This document shows, piece after piece, positions 1 to 6,363 of a stretch of 6,665 nucleotides of DNA (positions are counted from its first letter, which is position 1; each line of letters starts with the position of its first letter). The notes below the pieces were generated by a model. The model was not told where the DNA came from. It saw only the letters and a program-made list of their open reading frames with translations, and did not search any database. Source of the stretch: Flavobacterium sp. (GTDB lineage: Bacteria; Bacteroidota; Bacteroidia; Flavobacteriales; Flavobacteriaceae); the NCBI GenBank assembly GCA_012032075.1, contig JAAURU010000212.1:1-6665 (forward strand), in the 5' to 3' direction. A program made the position numbers and the translations under genes.

Positions 1-897
1 GTAAATAATTTTTATACAAAGAGAATATTGAAATTTCTCTGATTCAGTAATTAGAGAATATAAATGGAAAGACAATAAAAAAATCTACTTGAAAATTTCA
101 GAGAAGGAAATTACAAAGGTACAGAAGAATATATTTTCAATGAAAATAAATTAATTTTAGAAAAGACAATTATTTCTGGAAAGCTTAGAAATAAATATGA
201 ATATTCCTTTAAAAAAGATGATGTGGAAAAATTAATTAAAGTAGAATTTTCTGATAGTTTAAATAGAATAGTTGATAGTATTAATGCAACTAAAATTTAT
301 TATTATTATGTTAAAAATAGTCTATATAATAATGGTTATTCTGTTTGTACTAGATAAAAACGGAATTAATTCATTTCTAAAATTGAATATTTAGACATGG
401 ATAAACTAATCAAAGGGGGTTCTTATAAGCTTTTTTATTCAAACGGGAATTTAAAAATAGACGCAAATTATGTAGAAGAAAATTTAAACGGTCATTGTAA
501 AATTTTTTTATGATAATAGTATTTTAAAAAGAGATGAAATTTATGAGTATGGAAAATTTATCAGTGGTAAATGTTTTGATACTTTAGGAAATGAGATAGA
601 TTTTTTCCATATAATGTAAAGCCAATTTTTTCTTCTGGAGATACTGATTTTATTGCCGAAGTTAAGAAGAGATTCATATATCCACATAATAAAAAGCCAA
701 AAAAACAAATTGAAATTCAAGTAAGCTTCAATGTTAATAAAATAGGTAAAATTGATAACATTAGTATTGTAAAGGGCTTTTCAGTAGAAATGGATAATGA
801 ATTAATACGGGTTTTAAAATCAATGCCCGACTGGACTCCTGGAAAGCTTGACGGCAAACCACAATCTTTTCGTTATAATCTGAATTTTCATTTTTAA
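1..897 (+). pseudogene. Frameshifted MORN-like / TonB C-terminal domain protein, 5' end outside window
   Basis: No single frame stays open, but a coherent protein appears if reading alternates between frames 1 and 2. The segments are roughly 1-36 (frame 1), 38-79 (frame 2), 79-346 (frame 1), 347-376 (frame 2), 376-505 (frame 1), 506-600 (frame 2) and 601-897 (frame 1, stop TAA 895-897). Most switches fall at short homopolymers, including A7 at 77-83, T7 at 503-509 and T6 at 601-606. The middle part contains a MORN-like stretch (YSNGNLKIDANY...LNGHCKIF). The last ~78 residues resemble a TonB_C domain: IEIQVSFNVNKIGKI, then ISIVKGF, LKSMPDWTPGK and a closing NLNFHF. In Bacteroidetes such proteins are usually cell-envelope proteins with a TonB-like tail. 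Domain residues are intact and I see no need to invoke nonsense substitutions, so decay is recent or the indels are sequencing errors. The start codon and N-terminus lie off the left edge. TonB_C assignment is fairly secure; the role is unknown. Confidence 0.72.
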
Positions 898-1002
898 TTA
901 ATATCTTCTTAGAAAACTAATTTTAAAGCAGAATATTTGTTTTATGATTTATTTATATGAATTTTTATTTAGTAAGTTTTCGTTTATAATTATTTTAGCT
1001 GA

Positions 1003-1935
1003 TCAATTAAAAGTCAATTCTCCTAAAATTTCTTCTTTCATGAAAGGACCACCTGGATAATTTGCTGTGTAATCTAAGTTTAACCAAATTTGACCTCGCT
1101 CATCAATATGATAATGAAGTTGTTGGTCTTTTGCTTCTTTTTTAAATAAAACTTCTTTAATTAAAAAAACTGCGGTTTCTAGATTAGTTTTATTGCCAAT
1201 TAGTATTTCAGGATATAAATGACCACCAGTATGAATAATTCTTGGAGTTCCACCTATAGCCTTTATAGAAGCCGACATTAAAATGGCATGATCGTCACAA
1301 TCTCCAGAAAAATGTTGCAAACTCTCAGATGCATAAGCAATGTATTCTCTTCCTTTTGGATCATTCACATAATTCCAATTGTCTTTAATTTCTTTAAAAA
1401 CAGCAAAATACTGAATTAACTTTCGGGTTTCTTTAGTGCTTTTCACATCTTTAAAATGTTTTGTGGTAGCATAAAGGGCAAAATTTCTAACTTTTGGATT
1501 GGTAAAATCTACAGCATCAATAATTTTTGATTTATTGGGAAAAGGGAGCAATTTTGATATGATTAAATCTTGTGGTTTTGGATTTTCACTCATAGAATAA
1601 ATCATATACTTATAATCTTCAAAAACCCTATTAAAACCATATTCTCCAAAGAGAGTTCCATAAATTAAACTTAACAAATAGAAAAATATACAAATTATTA
1701 TTATTGTTTTTAAAGATCTTAATACAAACTGAATTCCAACCAAAATAAGTATAAAAAGTAAAATTCTATCGAGGTTATAATACCAATTTAACTCAATAAA
1801 ATTTTGGTGCGCTATTAAGAAAACAGGTATTGTAATTAATATATTTAATAAAAAAATGATAATATTATCCCAAGGCTTTGGTAAAGAAAGCTTTTCCTTA
1901 ATTTTAGTATAATTAATTTTGGGTAAGGTTATCAT
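1003..1935 (-). CDS. Membrane-anchored transglutaminase-like domain protein
   Basis: The 310-residue protein has an N-terminal membrane region with hydrophobic segments at about residues 24-42, 57-75 and 76-97, followed by a soluble transglutaminase-like (papain-fold) domain. The likely catalytic triad is visible: Cys213 in SGDCDDHA, a His in the IHTGGHLYPE stretch (His239 best placed, His235 possible) and Asp288 in WLNLDYT. The GDCDDHA motif is typical of bacterial transglutaminase-like proteins, which may act as proteases, amidases or cross-linking enzymes; the substrate here cannot be inferred. The ATG at 1933-1935 is chosen because the first residues (MITLPKINYTKIKEKL) lead directly into the membrane region and the leader is A/T-rich with no Shine-Dalgarno site, as usual in Bacteroidetes. 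It is the last gene of the minus-strand run, 28 bp after the binding-protein-like gene, and converges with the broken TonB-C gene. I recognise the architecture as a common conserved Flavobacterium protein of unknown physiological role. Confidence 0.85.
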   Translation of the reverse strand: MITLPKINYTKIKEKLSLPKPWDNIIIFLLNILITIPVFLIAHQNFIELNWYYNLDRILLFILILVGIQFVLRSLKTIIIICIFFYLLSLIYGTLFGEYGFNRVFEDYKYMIYSMSENPKPQDLIISKLLPFPNKSKIIDAVDFTNPKVRNFALYATTKHFKDVKSTKETRKLIQYFAVFKEIKDNWNYVNDPKGREYIAYASESLQHFSGDCDDHAILMSASIKAIGGTPRIIHTGGHLYPEILIGNKTNLETAVFLIKEVLFKKEAKDQQLHYHIDERGQIWLNLDYTANYPGGPFMKEEILGELTFN

Positions 1936-1963
1936 TCAAGTTTAAAACGATAAAAATAAGTAA

Positions 1964-2809
1964 TTATTTAACTATCATTTCATAAGGAATCGTTTTTTCA
2001 ATAATATTTAACGAATACAGTTGATTTTGAATTTTTTCTACTGTTTTTTTATCCAATTGTTTTTGTGACCAATTCGTTAATGATAACCATTCTTGAATAT
2101 CTTTTAACTTTTGATTGTATTTTGAAGCTAATGTTCTATCGATGCTTGGAATAAACTTAAATTCTTCTGTTGTGGTATTTATTATTTCTAAAATTTGTTC
2201 AATAATGTGAGATTCTTTTTCTAATATTTCATTTCTAACAGCAATCACAAAACAAGGCCAAGGAGTAGGACAATCACTAATTCTTCTAAAAATTCCATTA
2301 TCAACTAGAGGTTTTGTCATGAATCGTTCCCACATAAAATAATCTGCTTTTGCAGAAGTCAATGCATCTACAGCACCATCAATAGTATTTACAATTTCAA
2401 ATTCTAAATTTTGGGTTTCCCAATGGTTATTTTGAGCGTTTACGTAACTCATTAAATGAGAACCTGAACCATAGCGAGAAATGGCTGCTTTTTTTCCTTT
2501 TAAATCATTTATACTTTGGTATTTAGAATTTGCAGCAACATGAATTCCCCAAATTAATGGACTTTGCACATATACTTGTACTATTTTTGAATTATTTCCA
2601 GCAATAATATCTTTTACAATTCCTTCTGTTAAAATTACTGCAATATCGGTTTCTTTATCGCGAAGCATTTGGCACATTTTACCCGTTCCTTCTGGAATAT
2701 CTGTCCATTGTAAATCGATTCCAGCTTCTTCAAACTCTCCATTATCAATGCATAATTGCCAAGGTAAATTAAAATGTTCTGGTACTCCTACAATTTTTAT
2801 TGTTTTCAT
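1964..2809 (-). CDS. Periplasmic-binding-protein-like (type II, NMT1/THI5/SsuA-like) protein without signal peptide
   Basis: The 281-residue protein has the outline of a type II solute-binding fold. It shows an early beta strand and loop (IKIVGVPEHFNLPWQL), GTGKMCQML followed by TDIAVILTEG at 41-63, a hinge or ligand segment DLKGKKAAISRYGSGSH at 102-118, a second-lobe WERFMTKPL at 160-168 and PTPWPCFVIAV at 181-191. This matches the NMT1/THI5-like and SsuA-like group of ABC-transporter binding proteins. However, the N-terminus MKTIKIVGVP goes straight into the first strand, with no hydrophobic signal peptide or lipobox, so the protein is predicted to be cytoplasmic. No permease or ATPase gene lies nearby. 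From memory, a fungal protein of this fold (Candida Ca3427) is likewise leaderless. It could be a cytoplasmic ligand sensor or carrier, or an enzyme by analogy with THI5; the ligand is unknown. It starts 21 bp after the stop of the broken hydrolase gene, so co-transcription is likely. Confidence 0.78.
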   Translation of the reverse strand: MKTIKIVGVPEHFNLPWQLCIDNGEFEEAGIDLQWTDIPEGTGKMCQMLRDKETDIAVILTEGIVKDIIAGNNSKIVQVYVQSPLIWGIHVAANSKYQSINDLKGKKAAISRYGSGSHLMSYVNAQNNHWETQNLEFEIVNTIDGAVDALTSAKADYFMWERFMTKPLVDNGIFRRISDCPTPWPCFVIAVRNEILEKESHIIEQILEIINTTTEEFKFIPSIDRTLASKYNQKLKDIQEWLSLTNWSQKQLDKKTVEKIQNQLYSLNIIEKTIPYEMIVK

Positions 2810-2830
2810 ATTACATTTTGAATAGCGTTT

Positions 2831-3935
2831 TTAATTTTTTACTTTCAAATACCATTTTTCCCACAAATAATAGGAAGGTCTTTTGTTATTATCTTGGTCA
2901 ATTAATCCAATGTCTTGCCACAACGCTAATAAATCAAAATATTGGTTTTGTTGTTGTAAATATTGGTTGCCATAATCGTAATCCTTTGAACAGAACCAAA
3001 TTAAAAAGCTGCATTTTTAGACTGACAAATATTTATGATTTTTTCTAAATATGCTCTTTGCCATTCAGGTGTTCCTTGCTTATTTAAGCCGTAAAAAGGG
3101 ACTACTAAATTTTCTGCAATATAACCAGTCTCTGTTATGCAAAAAGGCTTGTTGACCATATTGATATATTTTTCAAAAAAATTGTTTGGAATAGTATTAG
3201 GATTGGTTTCCCCAGTTAATAATCCATTGAAACCACTGTAAGGGTATGCACTAAGACCAATGTAATCTGTGTAGGGTAATAATTCATTGGCAAACATGAA
3301 ACTTTGGTTGTTTTCGTTTACAATAAAACTTACAAAAGTGGTAAATTAGGATGTGTAGCTTTTAATGAAGCATAAACTTGAGCTATAAAATCTTTATATT
3401 TTGCAAATTCTAGTACCTCAAATGTTTCCACATTACTTTCAACTCCAAAATTTACATAATTTGGATTAAATGCATTAATTAAGTAATTAACATAGTTAAT
3501 ATAAGCAGTTATAACCGTTGCATCATTAAAATCTTTAGTCATCCATTCCTGTTTAATAGCATTTGAAACTAAAGATTTATCATGATATTCTGCTTTGCTT
3601 TTTCGAGTTAAATCTAATGCAGCAATACTTAAAAGAATCTTTTTATCATCATTTGTTTTTGCATTTCTGTATTCAATTTGCTGTTGCAATTCAATAGGCA
3701 TAGTTTGATTATTAAAAGCTTCTTCATAAGGAATTCCTTCATCAAAATGATGTGAAACGATATCACAATGATTATTGATAAAATCATAAGCAATATCTAA
3801 ATCGGATAAAGTAAAATTTCCAGGCCATGGAGTAACTCCCATATGAAAATTTCTATTTTCTTCAATAACTACGTCATCTGGTTTACAGCTGATTAAGAAT
3901 ACAATTAATACTATGTATAGGACATTAATTTTCAT
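2831..3935 (-). pseudogene. Glycoside-hydrolase-like (clan GH-A-type) lipoprotein, broken by two -1 frameshifts
   Basis: Three collinear minus-strand pieces make one 368-residue protein: 3330-3935 (start to first frameshift stop), a middle piece ending at 3001, and a C-terminal piece ending at TAA 2831-2833. Adding one T to the coding-strand T4 at 3333-3336 and one to the T5 at about 3004-3008 restores the frame exactly. The N-terminus MKINVLYIVLIVFLISC is a lipoprotein signal with lipobox LISC (Cys17), so an envelope-anchored product is predicted. The body looks like a TIM-barrel glycosidase: GVTPWPGNF near 33-41, acid/base candidate Glu166 in VNFGVESN, DYIGLSAYPYS on the middle strand, and nucleophile candidate Glu269 in CITETGY. 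The two Glu residues are about 103 apart, as in clan GH-A. The end has LIWFCSKDYDYG and a RPSYYLWEKW tail. Family number and substrate are uncertain; GH53-like proteins are a loose comparison. Catalytic residues remain intact, so the breaks are recent or are sequencing errors. It sits 32 bp downstream of the acetyltransferase gene. Confidence 0.75.
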
Positions 3936-3967
3936 GATTTAAATATATTTAATTATAACTCGAAATT

Positions 3968-4525
3968 CTAATTTTTATATTCTGATTTCTTTAACTGCCA
4001 CCATTTCCATAAAACACCCACTTTATCAAGATAATCTTCCATAAATTGCATACTACATTTTTGAAGAATGTGATTAGAAGCTCCGTTTTCAGCATTAGTG
4101 TAAGCATTCATGATTTCTATTTTCATTTGGTTAAAACCATAGTCTAACCAAAACAGGGTTGCTTCAGTAGCATAACCTTTGTTCCAAAATTGCTCATTTA
4201 ACCGATAACCATAATCAAAAAAGTTTGTATTTCCATTTTCAACATAATCATCGATATATTTAATTCCTGTCCAACCAATAAATTCTCCTGTATCTTTTAA
4301 AATAGTTGCAAAGCGACCAATATTATTTCGCTCATATTGACTTTTAACATATTCAATCGTTTTTATGCTTTCTTCAATAGATTTTGAAGGATTTTGCCAA
4401 AGGTATTTGTGAACCAAAGGATTTGCATCCATAGTAAACATGTCTTCTGCATCAGAAAATTCCAATGGTCTAAGAATAAGTCTTTTGGTTTCTAGGATTA
4501 AATTCATATTTTTTTTTGTTGACAT
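3968..4525 (-). CDS. GNAT-family N-acetyltransferase (RimJ/RimL, Acetyltransf_3 type)
   Basis: The protein opens with the signature of RimJ/RimL-like acetyltransferases (LETKRLILRPLEFSDAEDMF, residues 11-30). It carries the acetyl-CoA-binding motif A in YGYRLNEQFWNKGYATEA at 105-122, where WNKGYATEA corresponds to the Q/RxxGxG/A loop, and the later NAENGASNHILQKCSMQF at 144-161. It should transfer an acetyl group from acetyl-CoA to an amine, classically a protein N-terminus or a small molecule; the acceptor cannot be told. Length (185 residues) is normal for the family. Two ATGs are possible: 4523-4525 (Met1), or 4505-4507 (Met7), which begins MNLILETKRL as many family members do. They are separated by an A9 tract that may act as the A-rich leader of the second start, so 179 residues is an equally likely product. 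The neighbouring genes are 32 bp downstream and 46 bp upstream, consistent with an operon. Confidence 0.85.
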   Translation of the reverse strand: MSTKKNMNLILETKRLILRPLEFSDAEDMFTMDANPLVHKYLWQNPSKSIEESIKTIEYVKSQYERNNIGRFATILKDTGEFIGWTGIKYIDDYVENGNTNFFDYGYRLNEQFWNKGYATEATLFWLDYGFNQMKIEIMNAYTNAENGASNHILQKCSMQFMEDYLDKVGVLWKWWQLKKSEYKN

Positions 4526-4571
4526 AGATTTTAGTAATTTAAAATTATCTAGATTTCTAAAACTGAGTTTG

Positions 4572-4946
4572 CTATACTTTTATCATTGCAATTATAATAG
4601 AATAGTCATCAGGATCTTTTATAATTATTCCATTTTCATTCCAATATGGATTCTTTGATGAAATAAATGTAACATAATTATTAATGAGTTTACTCTTTAT
4701 GCTTTCAAATTCTTTCACAGTTTTATTATAAAAAACCAAGTAATTTTCTTCACCAAAATTAAAATTTACTATTTCATTTGATTTTGTAAATTCTAAATGC
4801 CAATCTAAATTAGGTTTACCAATGAAAATACCATCATAATTATTATGATTTTCAAAACCAACTAAAAGTTCAAATCCTAATATATCAATGTAAAAGGATT
4901 TAATCTTTTCTAAATTGTTAGTATGTCTTGCAAAACGGGATTTCAA
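4572..4946 (-). CDS. VOC / glyoxalase-fold family protein, TTG start
   Basis: The 124-residue protein has the two beta-alpha-beta-beta-beta units of the vicinal oxygen chelate superfamily. The first is RFARHTNNLEKIKSFYIDILGFELL (residues 4-28) with FIGKPNLDWHLEFT (41-54). The second runs from NYLVFYN to NPYWNENGIIIKDPDDYSIII (99-119). VOC members include glyoxalase I, extradiol dioxygenases and antibiotic-resistance proteins. Candidate metal ligands are His8, His50 and Glu52, but the last strand reads DPDDYSIII where metal-dependent members normally have a Glu near that position, so the metal site and activity are doubtful. The initiation codon is TTG at 4944-4946 (read as Met). An in-frame TGA lies only 12 nt upstream with no ATG between, and the alignment-expected N-terminus (MKSRFARHTN) falls exactly here. 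It lies 44 bp after the phosphorylase gene and 46 bp before the acetyltransferase gene, so it is probably co-transcribed. Confidence 0.8.
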   Translation of the reverse strand: MKSRFARHTNNLEKIKSFYIDILGFELLVGFENHNNYDGIFIGKPNLDWHLEFTKSNEIVNFNFGEENYLVFYNKTVKEFESIKSKLINNYVTFISSKNPYWNENGIIIKDPDDYSIIIAMIKV

Positions 4947-4990
4947 ACTATATTTTCAATAATTAACAAATTGCCACATTTTCAAATTGA

Positions 4991-5857
4991 CTAATTAACT
5001 AACTTTTCCAAAGTATAATCAATCAAATCTTCTACAACTTGATACGGATTTTGACTGAAATCTCCAGTTGCTCTATTAGCAATAATTGCATTTAATGACA
5101 AACAATGATGTCCAAGTAATTTTCCTAAACCATAAATAGCAGCGGTTTCCATTTCAAGATTGGTCATTCGAGTTCCTTTATAATTGAAATTATCCATTTT
5201 AGTATTTAGGTTGGGATCTTGAATGGCTAAACGCAACACTCTTCCTTGCGGACCATAAAAACCTCCAGCTGTTCCAGTAAAACCTTTGTGCATTTTAGTA
5301 CTAAAAATTTTAGAAGATAGAGTTTCACTACATTTTATTACACAAGGACGGCATTTTCTCAAATCCCAATTGGTTTGTTCCATAAAAGCATTTTCAATAT
5401 CGTTTTCAGTAACTGAATCAATTAAATAGGAGCGTAACATATTGTCTAAACCTATTGCATATTCGCTCATTACAAAACTATCTACAGGAATATCTTTTTG
5501 TAACGAACCCGAAGTACCTATTCTTACAATATTTAAGGCAGTATGTTTTTCTTTTGGTTTACGCGTTTCTAAATCAATGTTTACCAAAGCATCTAATTCG
5601 TTTAAAACGATATCAATATTATCAGGGCCAATTCCTGTTGAAATTACCGTTAATCTTTTGCCTTTGTAAACACCTGTTTGCGTCTTGAACTCTCTCTTTT
5701 GAGTTGTAAACTCTATTGAATCAAATCGATCGGTTATTTTTGAAACACGATCTTGATCACCCACAAAGATGATATCGTGAGCAATATTTTCGGGTTTTAA
5801 ATTGATGTGGTATAAACTACCATCTGGGTTTAATATAAGTTCTGAATTTTGTATCAT
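4991..5857 (-). CDS. Nucleoside phosphorylase (PNP/UDP family, uridine phosphorylase-like)
   Basis: The 288-residue protein fits the PNP_UDP_1 family, which splits nucleosides with phosphate into a free base and ribose-1-phosphate in the cytoplasm (nucleoside salvage). Visible motifs are VGDQDRV at 32-38 (phosphate/ribose-binding loop, like GDPxR), STGIGPDN at 73-80, the central VRIGTSGSLQ at 111-120 with the phosphate-contacting Arg112/Thr115 region, FYGPQGR at 200-206, and the ribose-binding TNLEMETAAIYGL at 232-244 with Glu235 and Glu237. The FYGPQGR segment and the NLEMETAA form favour uridine-phosphorylase-like members over purine-specific ones, but base specificity is inference. Length is slightly above the ~250 of enterobacterial Udp because of N-terminal and central insertions. 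The ATG at 5855-5857 has an A-rich leader. It appears to lead the downstream minus-strand gene cluster, and the structured gap 5858-5947 immediately upstream could hold its control region. Confidence 0.86.
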   Translation of the reverse strand: MIQNSELILNPDGSLYHINLKPENIAHDIIFVGDQDRVSKITDRFDSIEFTTQKREFKTQTGVYKGKRLTVISTGIGPDNIDIVLNELDALVNIDLETRKPKEKHTALNIVRIGTSGSLQKDIPVDSFVMSEYAIGLDNMLRSYLIDSVTENDIENAFMEQTNWDLRKCRPCVIKCSETLSSKIFSTKMHKGFTGTAGGFYGPQGRVLRLAIQDPNLNTKMDNFNYKGTRMTNLEMETAAIYGLGKLLGHHCLSLNAIIANRATGDFSQNPYQVVEDLIDYTLEKLVN

Positions 5858-5867
5858 TTTTTAAAAT

Positions 5868-5926
5868 TGTATAATGTATATTGTATTTCTGTATAATGTA
5901 GTTTGAACGTTCAATTTACAATATAC
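5868..5926. promoter_or_regulatory. Dyad and direct-repeat cluster upstream of the nucleoside phosphorylase
   Basis: This 59-bp stretch lies in the gap just before the phosphorylase start. It contains a perfect 11-bp direct repeat TGTATAATGTA at 5868-5878 and 5890-5900, spaced 22 bp apart (about two helical turns). It also has a perfect 10-bp inverted repeat, GTATATTGTA at 5876-5885 against TACAATATAC at 5917-5926. Between the arms sits a perfect 12-bp palindrome TTGAACGTTCAA at 5903-5914. The 22-bp spacing and dyad suit a dimeric regulator, and the arms could also form a hairpin in the leader RNA. I could not place a convincing Bacteroidetes -33/-7 promoter (TTTG / TAnnTTTG), so an operator role is inference from geometry and position. 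A dispersed intergenic repeat is the alternative. Confidence 0.45.
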
Positions 5927-5947
5927 TTTTTTTCAACTTACAGAAAA

Positions 5948-6280
5948 TTATCCTCCTACACGTTTGGTTTTAAAACCTTTTTCTTGTAGGTATTTCATTA
6001 TTTTATCGCGATAATCTCCTTGGATTATGATTTCTCCATCTTTAAAACTACCACCAACAGCAAATTTGTTTTTAATTTCTTTAGCTAATAGTTTAAAATC
6101 TTCATCTTCTCCTTCATAACCAGCAATTATCGTTGTTGGTTTTCCTTTTCTTTTTTCATATTTACAAATCATTGGCTCTTTTTGAACGAATAATTCATGC
6201 TCTTTTTCCTCAACAGTTTCTGGTTCGTTTGAAACTTCATGTTCTGGGAAAAGTTTTTTTAATTGGTCTTCTAAACTCAT
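5948..6280 (-). CDS. SUI1/eIF1-like translation initiation factor (YciH type)
   Basis: The 110-residue protein has a charged, acidic N-terminal tail (residues 1-36, rich in Glu) and a SUI1 domain at about 38-108. Recognisable parts are KRKGKPTTIIAGYEG at 43-57, LAKEIKNKFAVGGSFKDGEIIIQGD at 65-89 and the terminal YLQEKGFKTKRVGG. This is the bacterial SUI1 family (YciH-like), related to eukaryotic and archaeal eIF1. Such proteins are thought to act on start-codon fidelity or initiation at the small ribosomal subunit; the exact bacterial role is less clear. Size is normal for the family. The ATG at 6278-6280 is preceded by an AT-rich leader. The nearest minus-strand neighbours are the oxygenase 83 bp upstream, with a hairpin between, and the phosphorylase 90 bp downstream, so it may be its own transcription unit. 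Confidence 0.88.
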   Translation of the reverse strand: MSLEDQLKKLFPEHEVSNEPETVEEKEHELFVQKEPMICKYEKRKGKPTTIIAGYEGEDEDFKLLAKEIKNKFAVGGSFKDGEIIIQGDYRDKIMKYLQEKGFKTKRVGG

Positions 6281-6290
6281 AAAATTTAAA

Positions 6291-6342
6291 AATTAGAAAA
6301 ACAAATTCCAAATCCCAATGCGTTTTTTGGAATTTGGAATTT
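6291..6342 (-). terminator. Terminator-like 15-bp hairpin with T-tract after the oxygenase gene
   Basis: Arms at 6303-6317 and 6328-6342 are complementary over 15 positions, with one C/T mismatch that becomes a G-U wobble in minus-strand RNA; the loop is 10 bases. Read on the minus strand, the second arm is followed by GTTTTTCTAATT, a T-rich tail as expected of an intrinsic terminator. It sits 21 bp past the oxygenase stop and 22 bp before the SUI1 gene start. The stem is mostly A/T with about five G/C pairs, so its strength is uncertain. It overlaps the repeated TTGGAATTT units listed separately. Confidence 0.5.
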
Positions 6343-6357
6343 TAAATATTGGAATTT
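6303..6357. repeat. TTGGAATTT repeat cluster, probable Flavobacterium-type intergenic element
   Basis: The word TTGGAATTT occurs three times on the plus strand, at 6327-6335, 6334-6342 and 6349-6357, and its inverse forms the opposite hairpin arm at 6303-6317. The first two copies overlap with a 7-bp period. Intergenic units of this kind (tandem GGAATTT words with a mirrored arm) are, from memory, common in Flavobacterium genomes. Whether this is a dispersed repeat family in this genome cannot be tested inside the window. Confidence 0.5.
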
Positions 6358-6363
6358 ATATAT

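Noticed and set aside
898..1002. Possible shared terminator between the convergent genes (GAAAACT at 912-918 and AGTTTTC at 975-981)
   Set aside because: The complementary 7-bp arms are over 50 bases apart with no T-tract in the right place, so the pairing is not convincing in such AT-rich DNA.
2800..3048. Plus-strand open frame of 82 codons
   Set aside because: It lies antisense to the C-terminal part of the hydrolase-like gene, has no recognisable domain, and the minus-strand reading explains the same bases.
3001..3336. Programmed frameshifting in the hydrolase-like gene
   Set aside because: The sites lack a slippery heptamer or an evident downstream structure, and two separate -1 corrections in short T runs are better explained by indels or sequencing error.
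4440..4658. Plus-strand open frame of 72 codons
   Set aside because: It is antisense to the starts and ends of the acetyltransferase and VOC genes; Phe/Ile-rich low-complexity translation typical of the reverse complement of A-rich coding DNA.
5442..5688. Two overlapping plus-strand open frames
   Set aside because: Both are shadows of the well-supported nucleoside phosphorylase gene on the opposite strand.
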